Shown: in pieces, positions 1 through 12,850 of the stretch
How positions within the stretch are numbered: the stretch's first letter is position 1
Layout: every line of letters begins with the position of its first letter
Assembly (NCBI RefSeq): GCF_017591435.1
Contig: NW_025541372.1
Coordinates: 7,501-71,500, forward strand
Reading direction: 5' to 3'
DNA: 64,000 nucleotides
Origin: Portunus trituberculatus
Lineage: Eukaryota; Arthropoda; Malacostraca; Decapoda; Portunidae
Position numbers and translations under genes: made by a program
Notes under the pieces: model-generated
Database searches by the model: none
Seen by the model: only the letters and a program-made list of their open reading frames with translations
What the model was told of the DNA's origin: nothing

Positions 1-97
1 CTCCTGTCCCTTTGTTATTTATAAGCCTTACACCACTTAGATATTTGTATCAGAACCCTCTTAACCCCTGCACGTTTGTTTAAGAATGCAACTTTAG

Positions 98-313
98 CTA
101 TAGTATCTGAAATCTCGCTTCGTAGGGAATATCACTGTATCTTTTTTCAATTCTCCTTTGTGGTGATTCTGTTATTCGTATATCCTTCGTATAATATGGG
201 GCCCAGAAGTATGCAGCGTAATGTAGTAAATGCGGTGTTACCAAATACAGGTATAATATTGCCTCGGGACCTATGCTTTTAACACTCGTAAAAATGACTG
301 GTATTTGCCTCAT
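98..313 (-). pseudogene. LINE reverse-transcriptase C-terminal relic
   Basis: The minus-strand reading frame resembles the region just after the reverse-transcriptase domain of non-LTR retrotransposons. It has a Leu-Val-x-Pro-His segment, then an FWAPYYTKDI-like stretch and a QRR motif, matching the familiar 'LVRPHLEY..FWSP...KDI..LE.VQRR' signature of jockey/CR1-type ORF2 proteins. It is 71 codons, with no catalytic motif and no neighbouring LINE frame, so it is a short dead fragment. The clade cannot be decided from this piece. Confidence 0.6.
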
Positions 314-965
314 TTTCAGCCTGTATGCATGGTGTTGTTAGACCAAGATGAGAGGTAACTAACTCGTAAATGTTTTTTTTCATAGTCTGAAGCTACAAGT
401 TGTTGTGTGTATTTGGTGTATGTAGAGTAAATAGTTTGCATTTGTTAATGTTAACCTGCATTTGCCTTGTGTGTGTCCATTTGATGTGTTCGTTGAATTG
501 AGTAAAATGAGTGAGTATTAAATTCCAGTATCGAAATGATTAATCTAGAAGCGATCCCTGAGGCAGCCCGCTAATGAGTTGAGGCCAATGTAAATGAGAA
601 TGGTTTATTATAATATTGTGTGTCGCTTAAAGAGCTTATGCAGCGTAATGTTGTTCCGTGTGTGGGTAGCGGTGTAAGTTTTGTGATGATTCTGTGGTGT
701 GGTAGGTTATGAAAGGGTTTGTTGAAATGTAGGTATAGGAAGTGGTAAGTATGAGAGGTGTTGTTGGGCGGTGTGTTGTAGGATTGGTGGTTTGGAGGTT
801 GAGTGCATTGAGAAAGTTTTAGTTTGAGTGAGAAAACGTGTGTTTTTTGTGGTTGCATTAATATAGGAAGAATATTTGTCCATTATTGTGAGGATAAAGA
901 GTGTAAAGAATGTTTTGAATGAGAATATGAAGTCGTATTGAGATTTGAAGTAGAGAGTGAGAGAG
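314..965. other. AT-rich stretch without recognised gene
   Basis: Frames here are short and compositionally biased. The 95-codon minus frame at 571-858 is Pro/Thr/His-rich and looks like an artefact of GT-rich sequence. I see no RNA gene and no element terminus. Confidence 0.5.
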
Positions 966-1120
966 CTAACCTAACCTAAGCTAACCTAACCTAACCTAAC
1001 GTAACCTATCCTAACCTAACCTAACATATCCTATCCTAACCTAACCTAACCTAACCTAAGCTATCCTAACCTAAACCTATCCTATCCTAACCTAATCTAA
1101 CCTAAGCTATCCTATCCTGA
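966..1120. repeat. Interstitial CCTAA (TTAGG) telomere-type repeat
   Basis: About 30 units of CCTAA with scattered variants (CCTAAG, CCTAT) run in one direction. TTAGG is the standard arthropod telomere unit. The variants and the long sequence on both sides show an internal, degenerating tract rather than a chromosome end. It ends against a short duplicated 'cactccatgcacacgt' motif (about 1130-1161) and then the GC-rich island. Confidence 0.85.
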
Positions 1121-1169
1121 CTAGAATCACTCCATGCACACGTATCACTCCATGCACACGTGGTAGACG

Positions 1170-2253
1170 AGTAAAGTGAAGGCCATGGCCAGCACACATC
1201 GGAGCAGGCTGCCCACTAGGCCCCGGCCCCCGTCCCTGCCGCCCCTCGGGACTTCCTTTCACTTGTTAGAGGGGGAAGAAATGGAAGGCTGCAAGACAAC
1301 GCCCTTCCGTCCCCCCACAGATGATCTCCAACGTGGCTCTTCCTCCTGTGTCGGAGGTGGGCCTGGGAGCGGCCCACCTCTAACCATCCCCGAGGTCACG
1401 GTGTACGACCTCGGGGTTCAGGCTGTCCACGGTCTCGTCAGCCTGAGTAGTATAGTCCCTCTGTCGCCAGGGTCGGGCCTGGGGGGCGACCCACTTCTGG
1501 CCATCCCCGAGGTCACGGTGTACGACCTCGGGGGTCAGGCTGTCCACGGTCTCGTCAGCCTGAGTAGCATGTCCCCTTTCCTGGTAGGGCTGGGCCTGGG
1601 GAGCGGCCCACCTTTGGCCATGCAGAGGGTAAATGACCGTGACCTGGGGGGTGAGGACACAGTACGTGACCTCGGCTGCGGTCTTGCTGGGGCTTGTGTA
1701 AACGGCATATGGGGGCAGGCTTGGCTTGATTTCACCAGCCTGGTGGTCCAGGCTGGTGGTTGTCTCGTCGCCCTCAGGGGATAGGCTGATGTGCTGCTCG
1801 GTTTTCATTCGTTCCTGCTTGTCCTCCTGGGATGGGCTTGGTTCGCTGAGGAGCCTTCTGCTGTAATACACTGCGACTTCTTCAGCCTGGCCTGCCTTGA
1901 GGCTGAAGAAGAGTGCAGAACGGCGCCCGATTGTGTTTGCCTTGAGACCCACCCGCAGGTCAGCGAGCGGGATCTCACGGCGGGCCACGAGGCACTCCCC
2001 GCCAGGATGTCCACCCTGACGGGCGTGGCCCCATCCTTCTTGGCTACCCTGCCAACGGGCACCAAGATCTTCTGGGCAGACATGTGCTGGCCTGCCCGTC
2101 CACCGCGCTGGGGAAGCTGAAGGCCCCCAGCAGGCGCCGGCCTCCCTTCCCCTTGCTGCTGGGCAGACAGAGGGTGAGGCGGTCGGCGCCACCACACCGG
2201 CCCACCACCTCCAGGTGGGCAGAGACTTTCAGAGTGCTGTAGATGCGACCCAT
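1170..2253 (-). pseudogene. GC-rich island with probable broken protein gene
   Basis: I do not recognise the product. Over about 1.1 kb the composition shifts to clearly GC-rich, with long overlapping open frames on the minus strand. The likely start is the Met at 2253 (it opens MGRIYSTLKVSAHLEVVG). The most protein-like text moves between frames: 2253-2140, then a frame within 1805-2197, then 1380-2060. This suggests at least two frameshifts or unmarked introns. The downstream part carries a 39-residue repeat built on QADETVDSLTPEVV. Composition unlike the flanks and position beside telomeric repeats suggest an insertion. An endogenised large-DNA-virus fragment is one possibility, but nothing here proves it. 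A host low-complexity gene is the alternative. Confidence 0.35.
1340..1660. repeat. 117-bp tandem repeat inside the GC-rich island
   Basis: The anchor 'ccatccccgag' recurs at 1384 and 1501, with a degenerate version at about 1618, a constant 117-bp spacing. 117 is 39 codons, so the repeat keeps the reading frame on either strand. Two nearly identical units and a diverged third are visible. Confidence 0.8.
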
Positions 2254-2440
2254 TGCTCTATCTTCCTCGTTTTATTTCTATTACTTTGATATGAATTTAA
2301 ATGTTTTCTTCGGACCAGTTTGTCAAAGTGTGTTGAAATAAGAAGATGACGGCTCAACCGCCGCCCTCGCTCACTCTATGACAGACAGAGACAGGGACAA
2401 AATAAAGGGACTACGTAAATGATTGTCTGGCTGATTGATT

Positions 2441-2441
<1 letters not shown>

Positions 2442-2517
<76 letters not shown>
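2442..2517. repeat. (CA)n microsatellite, 5' side of SINE
   Basis: Uninterrupted CA dinucleotides abut the first base of the SINE's tRNA-like head. Confidence 0.95.
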
Positions 2518-2519
<2 letters not shown>

Positions 2520-2804
2520 CCGGTAGCTCAGTGTTTAGAGCGCTGGCTTCACAAGCCAGAGGACCGGGGTTCGATTCCCGGCCGGGTGGAGATATTTGGG
2601 TATGTCTCCTTTCACGTGTAGCCCCTGTTCACCTAGCAGTGAGTAGGTACGGGATGTGAATCGAGGAGTTGTGACCTTGTTGTCCCGGTGTGTGGTGTGT
2701 GCCTGGTCTCAGGCCTGTCCGAAGATCGGAAATAATGAGCTCTGAGCTCGTTCCGTAGGGTAACGTCTGGCTGTCTCGTCAGAGACTGCAGCAGATCAAA
2801 CAGT
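2518..2804 (+). mobile_element. tRNA-Val-derived SINE, full-length copy
   Basis: The head (2518-2589) has an A box (TAGCTCAGTG), an anticodon arm CTGGC-TTCACAA-GCCAG giving anticodon CAC (Val) and a B box (GGTTCGATTCC) with a T-stem CCGGG/CCCGG. The acceptor stem pairs poorly, so it is a retroposon promoter rather than a functional tRNA gene. A tRNA-unrelated body of about 215 bp follows, ending near 'gcagatcaaacagtga', and then (CA)n. A second copy lies at 31351-31596. RNA polymerase III transcription from the internal boxes is expected of the class. The source of the reverse transcriptase cannot be seen. Confidence 0.85.
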
Positions 2805-2821
2805 GACACACACACACACAC

Positions 2822-2885
<64 letters not shown>
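2805..2885. repeat. (CA)n microsatellite, 3' tail of SINE
   Basis: CA repeats with one single-base slip near 2821 follow directly after the SINE body. Confidence 0.95.
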
Positions 2886-2888
<3 letters not shown>

Positions 2889-3594
2889 TTGAACTTTTTA
2901 TTATTATGGTCAGGCTTTTTAATAAAGTATGGAGGACAGTTTCCATACACAGTATACATTATAAATTTACCCATTGTGTCTCTTTACACATAATACTTAA
3001 CAAAACAAATATCGCTAACTTGTGTTGTATCGTGTATCTGTCACTTTGTAATAATTCTACAAATTTATACCGGGTTGGATTATTTCTGTAATTATGGGTA
3101 AGTAGTTTGTCATGAGTTCTTGTATATCGTTGTTATTACATTCAAGCAAAACATGGAACTCGTCCCCTATTACGTTATTATTACATTTATTACAAATCCT
3201 GTCCTCTCTTGGGCATCTAGTATACCTCCTACCCGTTAGTTACAATTGGTAATCGATGATTACTAGTTCTTCATCTACTAATGCTAATCCTATGAGACTT
3301 GGGTAATTTCCTTAGATATCTTTGAAAAACAAAGCAATCTTTAAATGAAACGTAAGTGTTCTTATATAATGTAACCATGGTGACTTATAAGTATTTTCAG
3401 CATACAGTTTAATTAAAAGGACACTGATACATCAGGCTCTGTAACCAAGTTTGCTATGTTTACCAGTTAGTGATCTAGTCCAATAGGCAATAATTCAACG
3501 TTCTTGTTTTTATGTGAACACTTACAGGATAATTGCCTAACTCACCATATACATGTTGTTTTGCGGACATTAAGTCATCAGTGTTTGACAAAGG
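2886..3594. other. AT-rich stretch without recognised gene
   Basis: Only short unrelated frames are present. It lies downstream of the minus-strand LINE relic and may include its lost 3' part, but I see no specific signal. Confidence 0.4.
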
Positions 3595-5340
3595 TTACGT
3601 GTACATTTTCTTGTCCTTGATACCTTTGAAGCCCCAAACCTCACAACCATCCGTTATAACAGGTAGCACCATTGCACCAAACAGCTCCAGTTGCAGATCA
3701 ATTATTGGTAGATCTAATTTTCGACATTTTGCTGTGCATTGCTCTTCTTCCTTGCTGACCAAGTTGTTCCTGACATGTTTTAAAATACCCATTATAGTTC
3801 ATCATAACACCTACCGTAAACACTTATATTGATCAAGTTGAAATTTCTTCTTGATCATTGAAAATAAAGTCATTCTAGTGTTTTTACAGCTGCTATCCAG
3901 CTTCCATTGATCACGATAGGTTTCCATTGCTTTCAGTGCATTACATAAACCTGTATCACTCTCAACTAATATGACGGTATCATCTGCATATTTTAATTGA
4001 CACAAGAATCTTCAGCATATCACCAACCCATTCATTTCCAATACTGACATAATAAAGAATGTTTTTTTTTTTTTAGCAGGTGATCATTCACACATATAAA
4101 GAGAACAATAGTAGTGATAAATTTTCTCCTTGTGTAACTCTAGTGTAACTGATCAAGCAATCTGAAAGTTCTTGATTAACAGAAGAGCAAAATTCCACAT
4201 TACTGTAGATGTCTTTGTTATAAGTGATAATTTTACCATTATCTCCTACCTTGAGTAGTTTTAGCCCAGTGCATCTCTCCATACAAGGTGAAATGCTTTC
4301 CTATAGTCTGCATATAAACAGTAAAGCTTTTTCTTCTTGTACTGAAATCAATCAAATAGGCCTTTCATTACAAATACATGATGAGCAGTGCAATATCCCT
4401 GCCTAAAACCAGTCTGCATTTCATTTAGAACATAACTGCTATCACAAAATTCCGTCACTCTTCAATTTAGTATTGTTGTAAAACAACTTTCCTAAACAAC
4501 TCAACAAAGTAACTGTTTACATCGTGAGTGTCTCCCGTGTTCTTATAAATAGGTACAATTATTCCAGTTAGCCAGTCTCGTGGGATGTTTCCTGTTTGTA
4601 AGATTTGGTTCAAAAGCTCAGCATAAAGTGGACATAACATGTGCTTGGTGTTCTTAATGTATACACTAATGATATTGTCAATTGAAGCAGTTCTTTTTCT
4701 TAAATTTTTGTGTACATTTCTTAATGTCTTCCTCTTCATGTGATTTCCTATTGAACACACTGTTACCATCAATGTCACTATTCATGGCAGTTGGGAATTT
4801 TTCAGTAACACCTTCTTGTGCCAGTCGCTTAGAAATGGCTCATAAATTCAGTGATAAGAACTGGAATATCAGACTTCATTTGTGTCCAATGCAAAATTTT
4901 CCAATAAAGTCTGGAATCTTTAGATTTGACCGTCCGTAACTTAGAAATGAGATTTTCTCTTTAGTTTTAACTCTTTTCCATTTTTTGTTTGTATTTCATT
5001 TAATATTTTCTTCAGATCAGAATTCAATTCCCAAACAGACTTTAAGATCTGCATTCTCAATCACGTACGTATGTCACCAACTCCTGGTTTGTATTACTAA
5101 CATAATCATCAGCTTGATGTTGATCCCAGTGTCCTGATTTGCTTACTATATGGTAACACTTCTTTCCCGTTAGTCGTTTGTGATACCTTTCACCACTCCA
5201 GCACTCTTGCTCCATAAAATCGCTACTATTTTTAATGCTTAGTGATGTACCACAATGCACATCCGAAAAAAGTGGATCAAACTCCAACACCTTCATGTTT
5301 TGAGCAGCAGTCAGAAGGAATGGTGATCCAATAACGTAAT
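3595..5340 (-). pseudogene. Decayed LINE ORF2 (endonuclease end plus reverse transcriptase)
   Basis: Read on the minus strand, the pieces fall in the order of a LINE ORF2. The C-terminal end of an AP-type endonuclease is at 5057-5340 (FDPLFSDVHCG, the terminal S-D-H). The start of the RT domain is at 4467-4778 (IIVPIYKNTGD). A middle RT segment at 4088-4282 includes VTQGENLS in place of the usual PQG. The catalytic palm is at 3811-4005 (LKYADDTVIL, intact YADD). The post-RT segment at 3595-3792 has a PVITDGCEVWGF motif. Every piece is in a different frame or separated by stops, so the copy is long dead. The 'YADDTVIL...GCEVWG' combination suggests a CR1/RTE-like lineage; the clade is inference. 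Confidence 0.8.
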
Positions 5341-5633
5341 CCAGAACAGTATATTAAATACAGTAGTTTCCTTACCAATCATATTGTCCTCTCCTACTCT
5401 TCCATTAAACACAAAACCATATTATTTTTACATGCTTCCAATAAATAATTTCTTACCATGACAGTCAATTTTAGTTACATCAGCAGAATATCTTCCTGTT
5501 GGTACAGTACCAAGTTGTCGCATATATCACATGCATCACTTAATTTGATTTTTGTGTAGAACTATTGTAACACAGTTCCTGTGTTGTGGTATTTATGTCC
5601 AGTCATCAGTTGTGTGTTTACGTTTTGCTAATA
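5341..5633. other. Stretch without recognised gene
   Basis: No convincing frame or RNA is seen. It may be upstream endonuclease sequence of the adjacent LINE relic, decayed beyond recognition. Confidence 0.3.
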
Positions 5634-5841
<208 letters not shown>

Positions 5842-5956
5842 TTATTTTTTTTTTATTATTTAGTTGTGTGAGCTTCATATTTCTGATTTCTGATTTTGTG
5901 GAAATGATGTTTTAATTTTATTTGCATTATTATTTGTATACCTTGATAATTGTAAG

Positions 5957-6018
5957 AGCCGCCCGACCATGGCATCAACTCGCAAGGAACAACTTACAAC
6001 TTCCATGGTTGGGCGGCT
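5957..6018. other. 16-bp inverted repeat (stem-loop)
   Basis: The arm at 5957-5972 (agccgcccgaccatgg) is the reverse complement of 6003-6018 with one G:T-type mismatch, around a 30-base loop. It is GC-rich in an AT-rich setting. No adjacent coding frame or element end explains it. Confidence 0.7.
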
Positions 6019-6722
6019 CAGCTGGGGCCAGTATTGGAACAGCAGCCTGCCAGCATGGAGTTATAAGTGCCGGTGTTGTGTTTTCTATCCTGGAGTTTGT
6101 TTGATACTGAGATTGATGTGCAGAAGTCATGAAGGTAAGAAAGACTATGTATTGTGTTACAGTGTTAGGCGAGTTGTCAAGGTTACGTATTTATGCGATG
6201 TTGGGATTTTGTGCAGTGAAGTACAACTGGATCCCGATCTCGGTGTTTACAGGGAGACGATGATCGCCACCCATGTTCGAAGCTAGTTCAACCATCTTCT
6301 CATCCAACACTTATTCTGTTTCTTCATTATCTTCACTAATTCCAGAAATACGTACATTGATCGTCACTCCTTTGATAGTGTTGAAGCTTGTCAATCAGGA
6401 GAGCTTGACGCTGCACTTGGAAACTCTCCACACTCTTGCTTCTAATTGTTTCGTCCATTTGCTTCAATGCTGCGTTGACTGGTGCAGACACTGCTACCGT
6501 GATCACTTGCGTCATCTCTGGTAAAACGGTCTCGGCTGCGTCTCTTGGCGTCTAAAATCCTTCTTTCTTCGTATAGAAAGGAGTTGAGCTCATCTTCCAC
6601 ATTTCCTTCACTAACACTTCTAAATCTGACCAATCCACGCCAGACATGAGTGTTTGTTTACTTGAAGGTAGTGCAGACAGAAAACAGGAGTCGGACATAA
6701 TACGTCTGCACACCTCGGCAGT

Positions 6723-6793
<71 letters not shown>

Positions 6794-7649
6794 AACAAGA
6801 GATACTAAAACTTTTATTGCCCTTCGTACAATACAACAATCATAAAGAAGATGTAATAATTGTAAGCAAGGTCGGCTGAGACGGTGGTCTGTCACGGACC
6901 TACCTATAAGTGGTGGTTGACGACGCATGCTGTAATGTCGCTCATCGATCACAGGATCATATTACTGACAAAGTAAAGATAAAAATCACAATAACAAATA
7001 ATAACAACAATAATAGTAATGATCATGTTATAAATTGGTAACAAATAATAATCAGAATAAAAAGTAATAATAATAATAATAATAATGATAATAATGATAA
7101 TAATATTCCTTATGAAATTAATAATGATAATGAAACCAAATAATAGAAGTAATGAATAATATACTAGCAAGAATAACACTACCCCCAGGACTAATGAAGG
7201 GAGAATGAAGAGAAATACAACTATAGTAATATTAACAGTACTGAAGGAACCTACTGTCACCGAAATATATCTACTTAGTACCTCACTGTATTTGGCTATC
7301 ATGTTTCTTTTTCTTGAATTTGGGGAGTAAGTATTTTTTGTTTATTTTGCAATGTGTTACATGTCTTTGATACTCTGAAGTGTTTGCTCCGTGCCGTGGG
7401 GCGTGACTTGTTCTGCATAATGGGATTTTAAGGGTAAGTTCTTTTCGAGTATTGTTGTGCTCTAGTACATGGAAGCTACATTTTATTGAAAACAGATGGA
7501 ATGCTCCATATTCAAACTGTCAGGTGTGTAAATATACAATATCCAGCAGTTTTAGTAGTGTTAAGGTCGTAAAAAGAGGGTGAGTATGATCGTAACGATG
7601 GCTGTGACATGATGCGTATAGACTTATTTTGTTGGATGAAGGAGAGTGT
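6019..7649. other. Non-coding stretch with simple repeats
   Basis: It contains a (GA)n tract at 6725-6790 and AT-rich TAA/TGATAA repeats around 7060-7130. The remaining frames are short and show no motif I recognise. Confidence 0.5.
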
Positions 7650-7990
7650 CAATGTAGGTTTTTAAAGCTGCCCTCCCTCCCCCCTATAAGTTTGGCCAAT
7701 GTCCAGTATGAGCTTGTTGCATTTGATCCAGTTAGCCACATATCCAATTCCTGATTCAATGCTGTCTCGAGATCATTAATGTTTTTCCCACTTATAAATG
7801 TAGTTGTATCGACTGCAAAGAGTAAAAGAAATAGTAAGTTAGTGCAACGTGAAGAACCATTGATATAAATAAAAGAAAGAAATATATTGGGTGAAGAACA
7901 GAGCCTTGTGGCACACCGTGATTGATATTTTTGTAAGATGATGAAGATGTGTTGTTGTAAGGTGTGAACTATAAGGGTTTGAACAAAGGG
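7650..7990 (-). pseudogene. LINE reverse-transcriptase relic (degenerate palm)
   Basis: The minus strand around 7750-7830 reads LFAVDTTTFISGKNINDLE, a clear match to the FADDTTLF palm motif of non-LTR reverse transcriptases with the first catalytic Asp replaced by Val. Stops and frame changes surround it. It sits back to back with a plus-strand LINE 3' end that begins near 7985. Confidence 0.65.
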
Positions 7991-8300
7991 GACTTGAACG
8001 AAGTTGTTAGGATTAGTAGCGGGACAGAACCAGAAATAATGGGTTTAAACCTGAAAAGTCCAGGTTTAGGAGAGAAATGGGAAGAAAATGGTTTTCAAAC
8101 AGAGTGGTTGATGAGTGGAAGGGACTCAATGGGCATGTAGTCAGGGCTGAATCAATGGAGAGCTTTAAAAGAAGATTAAGTAAGTACATGGATGGGGATG
8201 ATGGATGGAATTAGGTAGCTTTAATCATACAGGGACTGCCGCGTGTAGGTCTGCGGCCTCTCGCAGCTTCCCTCTTTTCTTATGTTCTTTTGTAAACTGT
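7985..8300 (+). pseudogene. LINE ORF2 C-terminus and 3' tail
   Basis: The plus strand encodes a fragment of the form 'FSNRVVDEWNGL...ESFKRRLSKYM', the standard C-terminal end of CR1/jockey-like ORF2 proteins (here about 8090-8215). A 3' UTR follows with 'cagggactgccgcgtgtagg' and 'cttcccttttcttatgttctt'-type sequence. The same tail recurs inverted near 33255-33320 and 32480-32600. This copy is 5'-truncated, as is usual for LINE insertions. Confidence 0.75.
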
Positions 8301-10202
8301 ACAATTGAAGAAAGAAACAATATCCTAGGAAGAAAGTGGAACAATAACCGTAAGCCATGGAGATATACTATAGAGCCATGATGGTTGTGGCAATGGTGAT
8401 TCTTGATGTGTTGCCTCATTTCATATGAATGCCAAACATGAGAGAAGGCACTGCCCACCACCACCATACATAATCCTATGTAATATTTAACATGCACATC
8501 TGCCAAAAGGTGTGTTCCCACATCTTCCTTGCTCCATTGTCAGCTTCACCCAAGAGTACTGAAGAACAGGCCAAAAGTTTACTGGCTTAAAGACTGTAGC
8601 TCAGTTCTTTGGTGAGGCATCTGTCAGAGACTGACTGCAGCAGCCTTCATTTCATGATGCTCAAAGTATATTACGTTTTGAAGTGCATAAATGCTTGTAC
8701 AGCTTGTGATATTGTCACATAATAAAAAAAAAAGTAATAATGTAACGAATAATGAAATATAAAATAACTAGACTACAGTATTTAAGACTTTTTGTATGTG
8801 ACTGAGCCAGAGAGGCAACGAAATACATATATTAGCAATTAGTTAGGTTTTTTTGTGTTATTAACTGAAGATGAGAAAGGCAATAATATAGCTACACTTA
8901 CAGACACTTACACTTCAGCCATACCGTATTAAAACGCTGCCTGATGTTTGGCGAGGATGACTCCCAAACCTTGCACGATGGTACAGTATAGCAGGCATGA
9001 AATGAAATTTCATTGTCTTTATGAAAAACATTTTTGCAGTCATGATATGTTTTTTGGGTACATTTCAACACTTAGATATCTTTGTTTATACTCTTGAGCA
9101 ATCATGACAATGTAAATTTAATGATATTATGAGATGTTTCCTAATTATTACTAAGGAAGATGTGGTGAGAAACTCTAGGCAGCATGTCTGGGAGCAGGGC
9201 TGGACTAACCATTTAGCAAAATAAGCTCGTGCTTAGGGCATCAAGGGAAGGGGGACACCGCAGAAATTTGTCATAGCCGAATTTTGAATGGTGTCATGAA
9301 ATATTATCCCCGTATAGAAGGCTTAACATGTCCAGTACTAAGACAAGTTTTCATGTTCATTCTGGTTACAATTTGGTGATTTTATACAGCTTCATAAACT
9401 TAGTGGGAATTAAAATAGTGAAGAATCTGGCCATTAATCTTATGACCTCCATAGAACCTTCCAAATGTCAATAAAATCGTGTAATCACACCCAAAACTCG
9501 TGGTAGAAATGCGTTCCAATACTGAAGAGGCTAAGAGACACAAGCTGCGGTATTGTTTTGTTCCCTCGTTTCTACTCCAAGCCTGCCGAAACCAGTTGGC
9601 TACCACTTGTGTGCTGTGCAAGTTTTGAAGCTATTTTTCTTGTTGTTGCCTTTGATTTGGCTTTGCATACCCTCCGGTATTAGTGGATCCCAATGGTTAG
9701 GAACAACATATATTAAGTGTAGCTGTGCTGTTATGCATGATGCTATAGATCCTAGAGGGTAGTGTGTTGAACCGTGGAGCCGGTCCAAGCTGGAAAACTA
9801 TTTATTTACTCGTCATTCAGTTCTGACTGTGGTGAATTGGTAACTTAATAAAGGATAAATTTATACAAGGCCACCCTACTCACTTTCAAAGACAATGCCA
9901 ATTTTTTTTTCCTGGACAATTTCTGGCGTTTTTGATGGAGATTTTTTTTCCTTTTTTCCTCCAAACTCGCCAAAAAGATAGTGGGCCTAACCTACTACCT
10001 AAAATTAGATGGTGTCGGGTACAACCTAAAATAAAGTAATAATTGAAGTTCAATAAACACTTGAGTCAGCTAACAAAGAGAACTAAAAACAAAGTTGATA
10101 GGGGCATAACCTAAGCTAAGATAGTAGGTACAGACACCACCGATGCTGGCTGCCATCGCCCGCTTAGCCAAAAGTTATTCTTTTAAATCTGTGGTGCCGT
10201 TA
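8301..10202. other. Non-coding stretch containing one dispersed repeat
   Basis: I find no gene. The segment at 9350-9560 is a member of a repeat that also occurs at 34270-34480 and 41740-41945 (listed separately). The sequence near 9190-9270 ('gggctggactaacc...') looks like transposon-derived sequence, but I could not bound it. Confidence 0.45.
9350..9560 (+). repeat. Dispersed ~210-bp repeat, diverged copy
   Basis: Shared stepwise with 34270-34480: 'gattttata-agcttca-aaactta', 'aaaatagtgaag', 'attaatctt-tgacctccata' and 'gtgtaatcacacccaaaa'. Copies differ by substitutions and small indels. No ORF is conserved, so it is a non-coding repeat (perhaps a LINE UTR or a non-autonomous element). 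Confidence 0.7.
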
Positions 10203-12694
<2,492 letters not shown>

Positions 12695-12850
12695 AAGTAG
12701 ATGCATTGTTACGCCTCCCGCAGTGTGGCGGAGGCGCGATCAGTGAGCTAGCTAGCTGGGCAGGGAGTGACAGCGGGAGCGAAGGTGGACACTGACTGCA
12801 TGTGATGAAGACTTTTTGGTACAAGTTTTGACCGAATTGATATGATCATG

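Noticed and set aside
966..1120. CRISPR-like or regulatory array
   Set aside because: The repeat unit is five bases without spacers and matches the arthropod telomere sequence.
2518..2589. tRNA-Val(CAC) gene
   Set aside because: The anticodon and T arms are good, but the acceptor stem does not pair properly, a ~215-bp SINE body follows, and a second copy with the same body exists. It is a SINE head, not a tRNA gene.
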